From Lachnospiraceae bacterium (GTDB taxonomy: Bacteria; Bacillota; Clostridia; Lachnospirales; Lachnospiraceae), in assembly GCA_022791815.1 (NCBI GenBank), contig JAAVZU010000034.1, forward strand, positions 1 through 51,447: a stretch of 51,447 bases of DNA. Direction: 5' to 3'. Position 1 is the first letter of the stretch; each line of letters starts with the position of its first letter. Made by a program: the position numbers and the translations under genes. The notes beneath the pieces are model-generated. The model was not told the origin of the DNA. It worked only from the letters and a program-made list of their open reading frames with translations, and made no database searches. This document shows, one piece after another, positions 1-7,443 of this stretch.

Positions 1-74
1 CTCTCCCCTTGCAGCATATCGTCACGGCTAAGCCTGCAATAGAGAGCAGTAATTTTTTCTGACTGTCTGTTCAA
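1..74 (-). CDS. Large serine recombinase, N-terminal start only (partial)
   Basis: Only the first 24 or so codons are inside the window; the gene runs off the left edge. Read on the minus strand from a TTG at 72-74 it begins LNRQSEKITALYCRLSRDD, the usual opening of Tn4451/TnpX-type large serine recombinases (ALYCRLSRDD contains the arginine and the catalytic-domain start). The TTG is chosen because GGAAAGGAG lies 7 bases upstream. These enzymes excise and insert mobile elements through a serine-DNA intermediate. The TnpW-like and sigma genes just upstream on the same strand are the usual companions, so the left edge is inside a mobile element. Confidence 0.8.
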   Translation of the reverse strand, partial: MNRQSEKITALYCRLSRDDMLQGE

Positions 75-97
75 AATAAACTCCTTTCCAACAGTCC

Positions 98-162
98 GAT
101 ATGGTGATTGTAGTGATGTTATTCTACCATATCTGTCGTCTTGCTTCAACGCTTTAAAGCGT
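98..162. repeat. Inverted repeat and palindrome upstream of the recombinase
   Basis: GATATGGT at 98-105 is repeated inverted as ACCATATC at 126-133. A perfect 14-bp palindrome, ACGCTTTAAAGCGT, follows at 149-162. Both lie between the recombinase start and the TnpW-like stop codon. They could be an operator, a terminator of the upstream gene or part of an attachment region; nothing in the sequence decides between these. Confidence 0.45.
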
Positions 163-177
163 GAATTTGAAATATTT

Positions 178-444
178 TTACACTTCTGTGCCTAATATCC
201 GATTGACTTTGGTTATCATATCTTCCCTTTGTTCCCTGTCGAAGTGGACACAGACAACATAATAAATACCATCAATCTCCTTTACAAAATCCAAATCTTT
301 TGGTTTTGAAATTTGCTCAAAGAAAGCAAGGCGTTTCTCTTTCGGCAAATCAGCAAGCATATCATAAATGTTGTTGATTGCTTCTCGGATAGTGGTATCT
401 TCGATAAATTGTTCCTTTGTTGTTTTGTCTATATAGCTGTCCAT
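178..444 (-). CDS. TnpW-like mobile-element protein, 88 aa
   Basis: Small protein whose last 32 residues (DGIYYVVCVHF, then an acidic/basic helix ending KVNRIL) follow the pattern of the transposon-encoded TnpW family: a short beta hairpin YxVxVHF followed by an amphipathic helix. The same pattern is seen in the tnpW copy at the right end of this window. The N-terminal 55 residues are an unrelated helical extension. The start at 444 is preferred over an upstream in-frame ATG because GGGAGGA lies 9 bases before it. It sits between the element sigma factor and the recombinase, all on the minus strand. The biochemical role of TnpW proteins is not established. Confidence 0.6.
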   Translation of the reverse strand: MDSYIDKTTKEQFIEDTTIREAINNIYDMLADLPKEKRLAFFEQISKPKDLDFVKEIDGIYYVVCVHFDREQREDMITKVNRILGTEV

Positions 445-526
445 ATGCAATAATCCTCCCATAAAGAATAGAGTGAGAGACAATATCCCTCACTCTATAG
501 TCCTTAAAAAAGCTGAAAATTGCCCT

Positions 527-954
527 CTAACGCTTAAAGTCTTTCAGCTTTTTACGCAGATGTTCCATCCTTGCGTAGATGGCTCCCGTTGTCAGACCGA
601 CAAACGGTGCAATCTCCTTTGTGGAATAGCCCTGCATTTTCAGCAGGACAATTTGTAGGGTACGCTTGTCCACCGTAAGTAATACCCGATACAAATTTTC
701 GTTTTCAATCTCGTCCAATAAATCTGTAACCAAATGTACCTCTGTCTGCCGCTCAGTGTCTGCCATTCCTCAAGGTATTCCCCGACATCGTTCAGATAGC
801 GATAAAACCATCTGGTTGCATTAAAATCCGCCCTGTCATAGATACGGATTTTTTCGATGGTATCCTTGTCAACACCGCATTTCCATAAAATTCTTTCCTC
901 GGCTTCTTTCCAAATACGCCATTTGCGTTCTTCCCGTCCGTGGTTATATGCCAT
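527..954 (-). pseudogene. Mobile-element sigma-70-like factor, frameshifted
   Basis: The protein starts at 954 (GGAGGAA 6 bases upstream) with MAYNHGREERKWRIWKEAEE, the opening of the small sigma-like proteins carried by Tn4451-like and conjugative elements. After EYLEEW near base 760 the frame must move by one base to continue into a sigma region 4-like helix-turn-helix (LQIVLLKMQGYSTKEIAPFVGLTTGAIYARM) that ends at 527. Intact relatives are one continuous protein of about 140 aa, so one base appears lost near 755-766. The second frame does open with an ATG, but no ribosome-binding site precedes it. A sequencing error or a programmed shift cannot be excluded. Confidence 0.7.
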
Positions 955-1137
955 TCTAATTTCCTCCAATCTGAATTTTGAAAATCGTCAAAATCCAGAT
1001 TGAAAGGCGGGGAACGGCAGCTCACGCCAGAAACAATCTTGTCCCATATTCCTGCAAAAAACGACAAAAGAAAAACCACAAAGGCGGTCATACCCTTACG
1101 GTTTAAGGAGAATTTATTTCTATTATGTAGAGATTCG

Positions 1138-1233
1138 GCTTCTACTTTTGAGGTACAAAGCCCCCATACGGTAACAAGGATTTTTTTAACAGGTTATCAG
1201 CCCATCCTTGGTATGGTATATGTAAGTAGAAGC
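1138..1233. repeat. Long imperfect inverted repeat
   Basis: GCTTCTACTT at 1138-1147 pairs with AAGTAGAAGC at 1224-1233. Inside it, ATACGGTAACAAGGAT (1166-1181) pairs imperfectly with ATCCTTGGTATGGTAT (1204-1219). A T-rich loop separates the arms. The size, about 96 bp, is larger than a terminator; a cruciform or transfer-related structure is possible. Confidence 0.5.
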
Positions 1234-1340
1234 TACTGTTTGCAGGCAATAAAAATCCCTCCAAACTTCCAAAAGCGAAGCCGGAGAGTGGTCAAAGCAT
1301 GGCAAAACAGCTCATCGGCTCTTTATATGTTGATAGGGTC

Positions 1341-1400
1341 TTAGGGGCAAAACCCCTAACAAGCGAATTTTGATAACCAAATTCAGTGCTTGGTAAGACG
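1341..1400. other. Hairpin plus interrupted inverted repeat; possible transfer origin
   Basis: TTAGGGG-CAAAA-CCCCTAA is a perfect 7-bp hairpin at 1341-1359 (loop five bases, not followed by a T-run). Directly after it AAGCGAATTT and AAATTCAGTGCTT form an interrupted inverted repeat around TGATAACC, followed by GGTAAGAC. A hairpin next to an inverted repeat and a short conserved tail is the layout of many oriT regions, and the surroundings are mobile-element genes. No relaxase lies in this part of the window, so the function is inferred. Confidence 0.3.
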
Positions 1401-1530
1401 ATTCGTATTTGGAGTTTATAAGAATACTATAAAATACGATTTATACTTATAATTAATACTAAAAAATACTTTTCAACTTAACAATAGTGTCCGTATAGAA
1501 ATATACAAACACTTAAATATTTGTATTCAC

Positions 1531-1559
1531 TTGAAAAACATACACTATAGGTGTATAAT
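1531..1559 (+). promoter_or_regulatory. Promoter with overlapping palindromic operator for the DUF5343-HEPN operon
   Basis: TTGAAA (1531-1536) and TATAAT (1554-1559) are separated by exactly 17 bases. A palindrome, ATACAC-TATAG-GTGTAT (1540-1556), covers the spacer and the first half of the -10 box, where a bound repressor would block polymerase. The first gene of the operon may be winged-helix-like, so autoregulation is plausible but unproven. Confidence 0.65.
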
Positions 1560-1585
1560 TAAAGAAAAATTTTGGAGGCAAGAAA

Positions 1586-2386
1586 ATGGCAAAAACAAGT
1601 GGAAATAATTTACCTGCATATTCTACAATTGATAATATGCTACTTCTTCTTGATACACTTAAAAGAAAGAAAAAAGAAGACGAAGTAAAAGCTATCTTTG
1701 GAAAAGGTGGATCAGTATACACAAATACAAAATCGGCATTGAGAACATTAGGATTTGTAGAAATTGACTCGCTTGAGTTTACTGATAAGGGACGTAAAGT
1801 AGTATATTCTCAAGATGAAGATAGAAAAAATGAAATGGTTAAAATGTTGGTAACCTATCCTCCTTATGAAGTATTTCTGATGAGTTTACTACAGAAAAAT
1901 AATCTAAATACAACTGAAGTGGATGAAATTGTTAATTTCTGGGGAAAAGCAAATTATGGCTCTACTGAAAGAAATCGTGAAGATGGTGCAAAGTTGTTTA
2001 TGAGTATTTTGGACTACCTTGAACTAGGAAAATATGTGATAGGTAGAGGTAATAATTCTACACGCATTGAATGGGAAAGTGATATTAAAGAACGAATACA
2101 AAGACTAATAGACTTGCAAAGCAACTGTGATACACGCACATCTCATAAGGAGCAAGAAGATATTGAAGATGTAGTATATACTGAAAATAATCTTGTGGAC
2201 GATACTCAGGGCGAAACGTCAATTCAATTAACAACTATTACCAACGGAAATGAGAAAATGAAAGCCGAAAAAATGGATGTTGTGAGAAGTCCTCATATAA
2301 CAATAAATGTAGATATGAGTGAATGGAGTGATGAGAAAATTAAAACTTTCTTTAAGTACGCTTATGGAAGATTTGAGGAGGACTAA
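1586..2386 (+). CDS. DUF5343-like protein, first gene of HEPN operon
   Basis: 266 aa, preceded by TTGGAGGC 8 bases before the ATG. The opening half (LPAYSTIDNMLLLLDTLKRK, then TKSALRTLGFVEIDSLEFTDKGR) follows the DUF5343 layout: a short proline-containing lead, a helix, then a winged-helix-like segment ending in 'aLrtLGfi...T.kG'. Residues 165-235 are charged and low in complexity, and the last 25 residues (SPHITINVDMSEWSDEKIKTF) look like the short beta-plus-helix tail seen in proteins that scaffold other domains. It is separated by 5 bases from the HEPN gene, so the two are co-translated. Family assignment is by eye; function is unknown. A role as regulator or antidote of the HEPN partner is inference. 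Confidence 0.55.
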   Translation: MAKTSGNNLPAYSTIDNMLLLLDTLKRKKKEDEVKAIFGKGGSVYTNTKSALRTLGFVEIDSLEFTDKGRKVVYSQDEDRKNEMVKMLVTYPPYEVFLMSLLQKNNLNTTEVDEIVNFWGKANYGSTERNREDGAKLFMSILDYLELGKYVIGRGNNSTRIEWESDIKERIQRLIDLQSNCDTRTSHKEQEDIEDVVYTENNLVDDTQGETSIQLTTITNGNEKMKAEKMDVVRSPHITINVDMSEWSDEKIKTFFKYAYGRFEED

Positions 2387-2391
2387 TTTTT

Positions 2392-3369
2392 ATGTTCAAA
2401 AAACTTCCAAGTCATAATGTGCCCTTATTACTTGTTGCAGATGTTGCATGTTTTGTAGTAAATAATAATGGTACAATAGATATTGGAGAATTGAAACAGT
2501 TTACAAATAAAAGCGAAGCATACATAAGAAGTTGCATAGCGATATGTAGAATGTTAAATATTATTTGTGACGATGGCTCAATAACTCCATACATAAATGA
2601 GTTGGGAAAGACACCAGACAAAGCTTCAAGACTTAATGTAATAAGAAAATTTATACAGGAATATGAACCTTTTATAACATTCATTCAGTATCATTTGAAT
2701 GATGAATCCATTGAAGAATCATCAAGAAAGGTATATTCACTATATCGTTTCGAGGGAAAAAATGCTGTGTTTTTGAAAGACCTATTTATGACATGGGGAA
2801 TAACTGTAGGCATTTTTACTAAGAGCGATGATGGATTTCTCATTACTGAATCAATAAGAAATCAATTAGTTGATATTAATCCAATATCATTTTCTTTAGA
2901 TGATGATATGGCTATAAGAATATATATTTCCAATATTTTAGGAGGAGATATATTTTCTACTCTTTCATCAGCTGAAATCGAAGAACTGGTAAATGGATAC
3001 AAAAAATGTGACGAAGATGCTCGCGGAGCAATTGAGTGCGTTGGAAGAGCATTTGAAGATTTCTTAAGAAGGATATCAATGATAGTAGGTGTAAATGTAA
3101 GTGGAAAAAATGGTATTGGACAAGTTATAAATGCTTTATATAATTATAAAAACAATCTTGGTTTATTAGATAATAAGCTTCACAATAAACAGGCAAGTAT
3201 TGGTGCTGCTATTGGGGATATAAGAAATATGGCAGGACATAGTTTAGAAGCACGCACCATGGAAAGATGGGATTTAACATCACATAGTGCCAAAATGTAT
3301 ATAGAACTTACCTTATCAACTATTAAAAGCATTCATGAATATGTTCATCATTCATACTATATATTCTGA
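2392..3369 (+). CDS. HEPN-domain protein with RNxxxH motif, candidate RNase effector
   Basis: 325 aa, GAGGAGGAC 8 bases before the ATG. The first 110 residues look like a helical winged-helix region (EAYIRSCIAICRMLNII). The last 110 residues are all-helical: RGAIECVGRAFEDFLRRIS opens a HEPN-like four-helix bundle, and IGDIRNMAGHS carries R278-N279-x3-H283, the Rx4-6H signature of HEPN ribonucleases with the polar residue after the arginine as usual. Active HEPN proteins cut RNA as dimers in abortive-infection and toxin-antitoxin systems. The gene forms a tight pair with the DUF5343-like gene and stands beside mobile-element genes, the usual place for defence cargo. The motif and context are seen; the enzymatic activity is inferred. 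Confidence 0.6.
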   Translation: MFKKLPSHNVPLLLVADVACFVVNNNGTIDIGELKQFTNKSEAYIRSCIAICRMLNIICDDGSITPYINELGKTPDKASRLNVIRKFIQEYEPFITFIQYHLNDESIEESSRKVYSLYRFEGKNAVFLKDLFMTWGITVGIFTKSDDGFLITESIRNQLVDINPISFSLDDDMAIRIYISNILGGDIFSTLSSAEIEELVNGYKKCDEDARGAIECVGRAFEDFLRRISMIVGVNVSGKNGIGQVINALYNYKNNLGLLDNKLHNKQASIGAAIGDIRNMAGHSLEARTMERWDLTSHSAKMYIELTLSTIKSIHEYVHHSYYIF

Positions 3370-3424
3370 TTTTCCTACAAATTCATCATGTCCAACCGTC
3401 ATTACAAATATTTAAAAATGCGGA

Positions 3425-3470
3425 AAGGGACACTTCCTTATGTGAAGTGTCCCTTAGCAGCTCCCCTTTT
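3425..3470 (+). terminator. Hairpin after the HEPN operon
   Basis: AAGGGACACTTC (3425-3436) and GAAGTGTCCCTT (3444-3455) form a perfect 12-bp stem with a 7-base loop. T-rich sequence (CCCCTTTTT) begins 10 bases after it, so it is a good hairpin but not a textbook intrinsic terminator. It marks the end of the operon. Confidence 0.6.
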
Positions 3471-3612
3471 TACCTTCCATAACTCAGATAATTACCCAAT
3501 TCTAATTCTCCTGTAATCTGCTACAAAACACCCATGCCGTGTGAACAGCGGCAACACCATAAATATATAACTATTTATTCTTAGCATTTTTAATCTTATA
3601 GTAAACACAAAA

Positions 3613-3645
3613 AAGGGAGAATTCAACCTCTCTTTTTCATTATTT
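3613..3645 (-). terminator. Probable terminator of trpBA
   Basis: On the minus strand GAGAGG and a partly complementary TTCTCCC frame an 8-base loop and are followed by TTTTTT. The stem is short and imperfect, but the place, just beyond the trpA stop, and the T-run support a terminator. Confidence 0.5.
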
Positions 3646-3706
3646 CATCTTAAGATAAATATTTCAAGTCAATGTCATTCTTCCAACTAACTACTGCATA
3701 AATGTT

Positions 3707-4489
3707 TCATCCTTGAACTGGCAAAATTGCATCTTTCATTTCTTTTACATACTTTCCAATTTCAATTGGTGCCTTCTTTCCATGAACAGCACAAAGCTTT
3801 ACAATTGCAGATCCAACAATAACACCATCTGCATGTTGTGCCATTTTTTTTGCCTGTTCTGGTGTAGAAATTCCAAAGCCAACTGCACAAGGAATATCTT
3901 TTTGTTCCTTTACTTTTTTCACCATAGCTCCAACATCTGTAGTAATATTACTACGTACTCCTGTTACACCAAGGGAAGATACACAATATACAAATCCATT
4001 TGCCTCTTTGGCAATCATACCAATTCTTTCCTCAGAAGTTGGTGCAATCATAGAAATTAACGCAAGATCATACTTCTTACACATTTGATTAAACTCTTCT
4101 TTTTCTTCAAAGGGAATATCTGGTAAAATCATACCATCTATACCAACTTCCTTACATTTTTTCATAAAATCTTCTGCTCCATAAGAAAAAATAACATTGG
4201 CATAAGTCATAAATACCATAGGTATTTTGACAGTTTTTCTAAGTTCTTTTACCATTTTAAATACATCATCTGTGGTAACTTTGTTTTTCAATGCCCGGAT
4301 ATTCGCCTCCTGAATCACTGGTCCTTCTGCTGTGGGATCAGAAAAAGGAATCCCAAGCTCAATTAAATCTGCACCTGCTTTTTCCATTTCTATTACTGCC
4401 TGCTTTGTTATTTCTAATGTTGGATCTCCACAAGTAATAAATGGAATAAATGCCTTTCCATTTTCAAATGCTTTATATATATTATTCAT
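3707..4489 (-). CDS. trpA: Tryptophan synthase alpha subunit
   Basis: 260 aa. Splits indole-3-glycerol phosphate into glyceraldehyde 3-phosphate and indole, which is channelled to TrpB. Family signatures are clear: PFITCGDPT near the start, [16 protein letters not shown] with the catalytic glutamate E44 and an acidic residue (E55) at the place of E. coli D60, and [10 protein letters not shown] with VGSAIVKL for phosphate binding. The start at 4489 is preferred over an upstream ATG at 4570 because the protein then begins [20 protein letters not shown], as in the family, with AGGGGAG in front. It overlaps the trpB stop by 8 bases (ATGAATAA), so translation is coupled. No other trp genes are in the window. 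Confidence 0.95.
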   Translation of the reverse strand: MNNIYKAFENGKAFIPFITCGDPTLEITKQAVIEMEKAGADLIELGIPFSDPTAEGPVIQEANIRALKNKVTTDDVFKMVKELRKTVKIPMVFMTYANVIFSYGAEDFMKKCKEVGIDGMILPDIPFEEKEEFNQMCKKYDLALISMIAPTSEERIGMIAKEANGFVYCVSSLGVTGVRSNITTDVGAMVKKVKEQKDIPCAVGFGISTPEQAKKMAQHADGVIVGSAIVKLCAVHGKKAPIEIGKYVKEMKDAILPVQG

Positions 4490-5666
4490 ATAAATTCTCC
4501 CCTCTGTAACGTGCAATGGCTGCACAATCTTTGTCTCCACGTCCTGAAATATTAATGACAATAATCTCATCTTTTTTCATATCTTTTGCTATCTTCATGG
4601 CATGTGCTACTGCATGTGCACTTTCAATTGCTGGAATAATCCCTTCTATCCTTGATAAATATTCAAATGCCTCTACTGCCTCATCATCTGTTACTGCCAC
4701 ATATTCTGCTCTTCCAATATCATGTAGATATGCATGTTCTGGTCCAATTCCAGGATAATCAAGTCCAGCAGAAATAGAGTAAACTGGTGCAATCTGACCA
4801 TATTCATCCTGGCAGAAATAGGACTTCATACCATGAAAAATTCCTACTTTTCCTGTATTTAAAGTAGCTGCGGTCTCAAAAGTATCGATTCCTCTTCCTG
4901 CTGCCTCACAGCCAATCAAGCGTACTTCTTTATCTTCAATGAAATTATAAAATGCTCCTATGGCATTAGAACCGCCTCCCACACAAGCTATTACTGTATC
5001 TGGCAGCCTTCCTTCTTTTTCCAGCATTTGCTCTTTGATTTCTTTACTGATTACAGACTGAAAATCTCTTACGATTTCTGGAAATGGATATGGTCCCATA
5101 ACCGATCCCAATACATAATGGGTATCCTCAATTCTTGCTGTCCATTCACGGAATGTTTCTGATACAGCATCTTTTAATGTTGCAGTTCCACTATCCACTG
5201 GATGTACCTTTGCTCCAAGCAAACGCATACGGTAAACATTAAGAGCTTGTCTTTCACAGTCTTCCTTTCCCATGTAAACCTCACATTCCATCCCCATCAT
5301 AGCTGCCACAGTTGCTGTTGCCACACCATGCTGTCCTGCTCCTGTTTCTGCAATTACCCTAGTCTTTCCCATTCGTTTTGCAAGAAGCATCTGACCAATT
5401 ACATTGTTAATTTTATGAGAACCTGTATGATTCAAATCTTCTCTTTTTAAATAAATCTTTGCTCCACCTAAATCTTTTGTCATACGCTCTGCATAATATA
5501 ATCGGCTAGGCCGTCCTGCATATTCGTTATACATTTCCTGTAGTTCTTTGTTGAACTCTGGATCATTTTTATAACGGTTATAGGCTTCTTCTAATTCAAG
5601 CATTGCATTCATTAGTGTCTCAGGTATATATTGTCCACCATGAATGCCAAATCTTCCTTTTGACAT
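4482..5666 (-). CDS. trpB: Tryptophan synthase beta chain
   Basis: 394 aa, the usual length of TrpB1. It joins indole and serine to make tryptophan using pyridoxal phosphate. K85 in [11 protein letters not shown] is the Schiff-base lysine; [10 protein letters not shown] and [10 protein letters not shown] (phosphate loop) are also present, and the C-terminus carries SGRGDKD. AGGAGG lies 7 bases before the ATG. It is the first gene of trpB-trpA and is read from the promoter at 6181-6209 through a T-box leader, so expression should rise when uncharged tRNA-Trp accumulates. Confidence 0.96.
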   Translation of the reverse strand: MSKGRFGIHGGQYIPETLMNAMLELEEAYNRYKNDPEFNKELQEMYNEYAGRPSRLYYAERMTKDLGGAKIYLKREDLNHTGSHKINNVIGQMLLAKRMGKTRVIAETGAGQHGVATATVAAMMGMECEVYMGKEDCERQALNVYRMRLLGAKVHPVDSGTATLKDAVSETFREWTARIEDTHYVLGSVMGPYPFPEIVRDFQSVISKEIKEQMLEKEGRLPDTVIACVGGGSNAIGAFYNFIEDKEVRLIGCEAAGRGIDTFETAATLNTGKVGIFHGMKSYFCQDEYGQIAPVYSISAGLDYPGIGPEHAYLHDIGRAEYVAVTDDEAVEAFEYLSRIEGIIPAIESAHAVAHAMKIAKDMKKDEIIVINISGRGDKDCAAIARYRGENLYE

Positions 5667-5805
5667 GTCGTCAACCTCCTATATATTTTTTAATCTCATA
5701 TTTGATACATTAATATTTATTACAAAAAATACATAACATACCAAATACACAACTACGAATGATTTTCTATCCAGCCAAGAAACAAAAAGGGTATCCTATC
5801 CAAAG

Positions 5806-5850
5806 TTTTGTATAATAGAAAATTGCAAAGTAACTTTCTATTATACAAAA
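5806..5850. repeat. Perfect 16-bp inverted repeat between T-box and trpB
   Basis: TTTTGTATAATAGAAA (5806-5821) and TTTCTATTATACAAAA (5835-5850) are perfect complements around a 13-base loop. The repeat starts in the T-run of the T-box terminator and lies inside the trpBA leader. It could be a second RNA hairpin or a protein site; each arm also contains a TATAAT-like sequence. Confidence 0.7.
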
Positions 5851-6174
5851 AAACTCTTGCCCTACGGAAAATTCTTCCATAGGACAAGAGTATTATAATG
5901 CAAAAATAATATCTCCTGCGATACCACCTAAATTCATGTATCTTACATGCTCTCATTCGTACTTATGTTGCCAACTCAATGTAACTGTTATACCAAACAT
6001 TTTTATACGTATTCCCTGTAACGTGGGACAAACGTTGGATATTACTAAGCGTATGCCGTTCCTTCCACCCTTATGAGTCCATTCACTTATCTTTGTTTTG
6101 CTGCTTTCTCACCCTCTGGCAACTCTCTGGATTATCATTAAGATATGCTACTCTTCTCAATCATCGGTTTTTAC
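5847..6174 (-). ncRNA. T-box riboswitch (tryptophan) upstream of trpBA
   Basis: Leader of about 330 bases on the minus strand. The conserved T-box core AGGTGGTATCGCAGG is at 5915-5929. The terminator is a 16-bp stem, ACTCTTGTCCTATGGA with TCCGTAGGGCAAGAGT (5853-5891), followed by T7. Stem I features are visible: AGAGAGTTGCCAGAGGGTGAGAA near the 5' end (about 6105-6130) and the specifier region GTGAATGGACTCAT at 6077-6090, where TGG (6081-6083) is the tryptophan codon. GGAACGGCATACGCTTAG follows, as in many T-boxes. Uncharged tRNA-Trp binding to the specifier and the T-box bulge would favour the antiterminator and let trpBA be transcribed. Confidence 0.9.
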
Positions 6175-6180
6175 TCTATA

Positions 6181-6209
6181 AGAATAAACGAATTTGCAGA
6201 AGATGTCAA
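6181..6209 (-). promoter_or_regulatory. Promoter of the trpBA T-box transcript
   Basis: Minus strand: TTGACA at 6204-6209 and TATTCT at 6181-6186 with a 17-base spacer. The predicted start, near 6174, places the 5' end just before stem I of the T-box. Confidence 0.75.
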
Positions 6210-6694
6210 GATCAAAGTTATTGAAAAATGTTCAACCATTCTGTCATACAAAAAGAATACTATCCCGCCTTCCTTTTTTCTAAATTGTTATCCAATTAAC
6301 ATGTTTTTTCCTTTAACACTAATCTATATTTCAAAATATATTTCCCTCATTCACTTCAATGTCCACAAACCACACAACAATTCAGCCATATAAAAGTATA
6401 CAAACAATTTATTCCTATACTTTTTACATGGCTAAATGTCTCCAAATCCCCATTGGCTCTTTTTAAATTTTCTTTAAAAGTAAGTTGTTGGTCTCTCTTT
6501 TTCTCTCTAATTTTATAATCATTAAAAAATATGAATAATTACTTTATTTCTACTATACTTCATAAGATCATATGGCAAACTCTCCCCTATGTATAGTAGA
6601 AATCTTATTCTATGCTTTCACCGACTCTGCATTATACATATCTCCCACCACCTTTCACTATGAAAATACTTTTAAAAACTCCAATTACATTTGA
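6210..6694. other. Gene-free AT-rich interval between trp and agr
   Basis: No credible gene. The only structured element is an inverted repeat, TTTCTACTATAC at 6547-6558 and GTATAGTAGAAA at 6591-6602, 12-bp arms 32 bases apart. It lies downstream of agrB on the minus strand and could be a processing or termination structure. Confidence 0.5.
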
Positions 6695-7261
6695 CTATCT
6701 ATGCTCCATAATACCCTCTAAAACCAATGAACCAAAAACAACAAGAATTGTTATCATTAGTAATGTTTCAAATAAAGAAACATGAAATATAAAAAAACAC
6801 AATGCTACTATCCCTACACCTATTAAAATTTTTTTCTGCTGCTTTCTTAAAAAACAAAATTCATCTTTATCTGTACTTTGTTTTTTCATAATAAAATATG
6901 TTAATATATAACTACCTGCTAATAATAAAATTATGAGAACCAAAGAAATCCAATTTGCAAATACAAATTTCTTGATAAACATAAGTACACAGGTAATAAC
7001 CGTGCAAGAACATATTAGACAAGATAAAAAATGTTTCATATGAATTCCGCCAAAATAAGATCGTAGCAGGAAAAAAATAATTACAAAAAACAAAAACTCC
7101 TTAAAGGATTTTAGATGTATGGCTATCAAACTGCTGATAGCCATACAAAAAATCATTTCCATTCCGGTCTGTAATCCATACTTGTATACCCCATAATCCT
7201 CTTTACTGATTGTACCTTTGGAAATAATATACTGCGTTAATTTCTCTGCCAAGTATTCCAT
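6695..7261 (-). CDS. agrB: AgrB-family autoinducer-processing membrane peptidase
   Basis: 188 aa with five to six hydrophobic segments. AgrB cleaves the C-terminal tail of the AgrD precursor and forms its thiolactone ring. The family motif is present: RSYFGGIHMKHFLSC, giving the catalytic pair H74 and C81. The ATG follows the agrD stop codon directly (TAA-ATG), so the two are translationally coupled. It is the last gene of the locus, transcribed with agrD from the promoter near 7444. The target pathway is quorum sensing through AgrC/AgrA encoded upstream. Confidence 0.93.
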   Translation of the reverse strand: MEYLAEKLTQYIISKGTISKEDYGVYKYGLQTGMEMIFCMAISSLIAIHLKSFKEFLFFVIIFFLLRSYFGGIHMKHFLSCLICSCTVITCVLMFIKKFVFANWISLVLIILLLAGSYILTYFIMKKQSTDKDEFCFLRKQQKKILIGVGIVALCFFIFHVSLFETLLMITILVVFGSLVLEGIMEHR

Positions 7262-7420
7262 TTAGAATTTCCTCAATTTTTTCAAATCAGGTTTTTCTGG
7301 CTGATGATAAAAACAACAGCATTTGCTATTTGCTCCAATTTTAGAAAAAGCCAATGCAAACTTAGCAATGGTATCTGGCAGCACAGTATGATTTATTTTC
7401 TCTTTTTTTAACTGTTTCAT
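7262..7420 (-). CDS. agrD: Cyclic autoinducing peptide precursor (AgrD-like), 52 aa
   Basis: A gene not easily found by length cut-offs. It begins MKQLKKEKINHTVLPD, continues with an amphipathic helix KFALAFSKIGA, then carries SKCCCFYHQPEKPDL and a charged tail KKLRKF. Helix, cysteine core and 'QPxxP' tail are the AgrD layout. AAAGGAGG lies 9 bases before the ATG. The cysteines are residues 34, 35 and 36. By analogy with clostridial AgrD, where the ring ends two residues before the conserved acid/glutamine-proline pair, the ring may be Cys-Cys-Cys-Phe-Tyr with C34 forming the thiolactone; ring size is inferred. Three consecutive cysteines are unusual. Confidence 0.88.
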   Translation of the reverse strand: MKQLKKEKINHTVLPDTIAKFALAFSKIGANSKCCCFYHQPEKPDLKKLRKF

Positions 7421-7443
7421 GACAAATTACCTCCTTTTCGGTT

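Larger units (their letters stand above)
955..1530. other. Non-coding flank of the element; palindromes, no convincing gene
   Basis: No open frame here has a credible ribosome-binding site or a recognisable product. The stretch holds a long imperfect inverted repeat (1138-1147 with 1224-1233, and inside it 1166-1181 with 1204-1219), a perfect short hairpin at 1341-1359, and a second interrupted inverted repeat near 1361-1392. It separates the element genes from the DUF5343/HEPN operon. Confidence 0.6.

Noticed and set aside
640-760. Tail of the first sigma frame after EYLEEW
   Set aside because: Out-of-frame translation after the frameshift; it shows none of the region 4 pattern.
792-1091. 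Minus-strand frame beginning MTAFVVFLLSFF with a hydrophobic start
   Set aside because: It overlaps the sigma gene in another frame, has no ribosome-binding site, and its later part is a shadow of that gene.
1000-1344. Open plus-strand frame next to the sigma remnant
   Set aside because: No family pattern, no ribosome-binding site, and it runs through the palindromes.
5753-5956. Minus-strand frame across the T-box
   Set aside because: It lies inside the trpBA leader RNA and covers the terminator and T-box motif; structure explains it better than coding.
6145-6393. Plus-strand frame of 82 aa upstream of trp
   Set aside because: AT-rich, no ribosome-binding site, and overlaps the minus-strand trp promoter.
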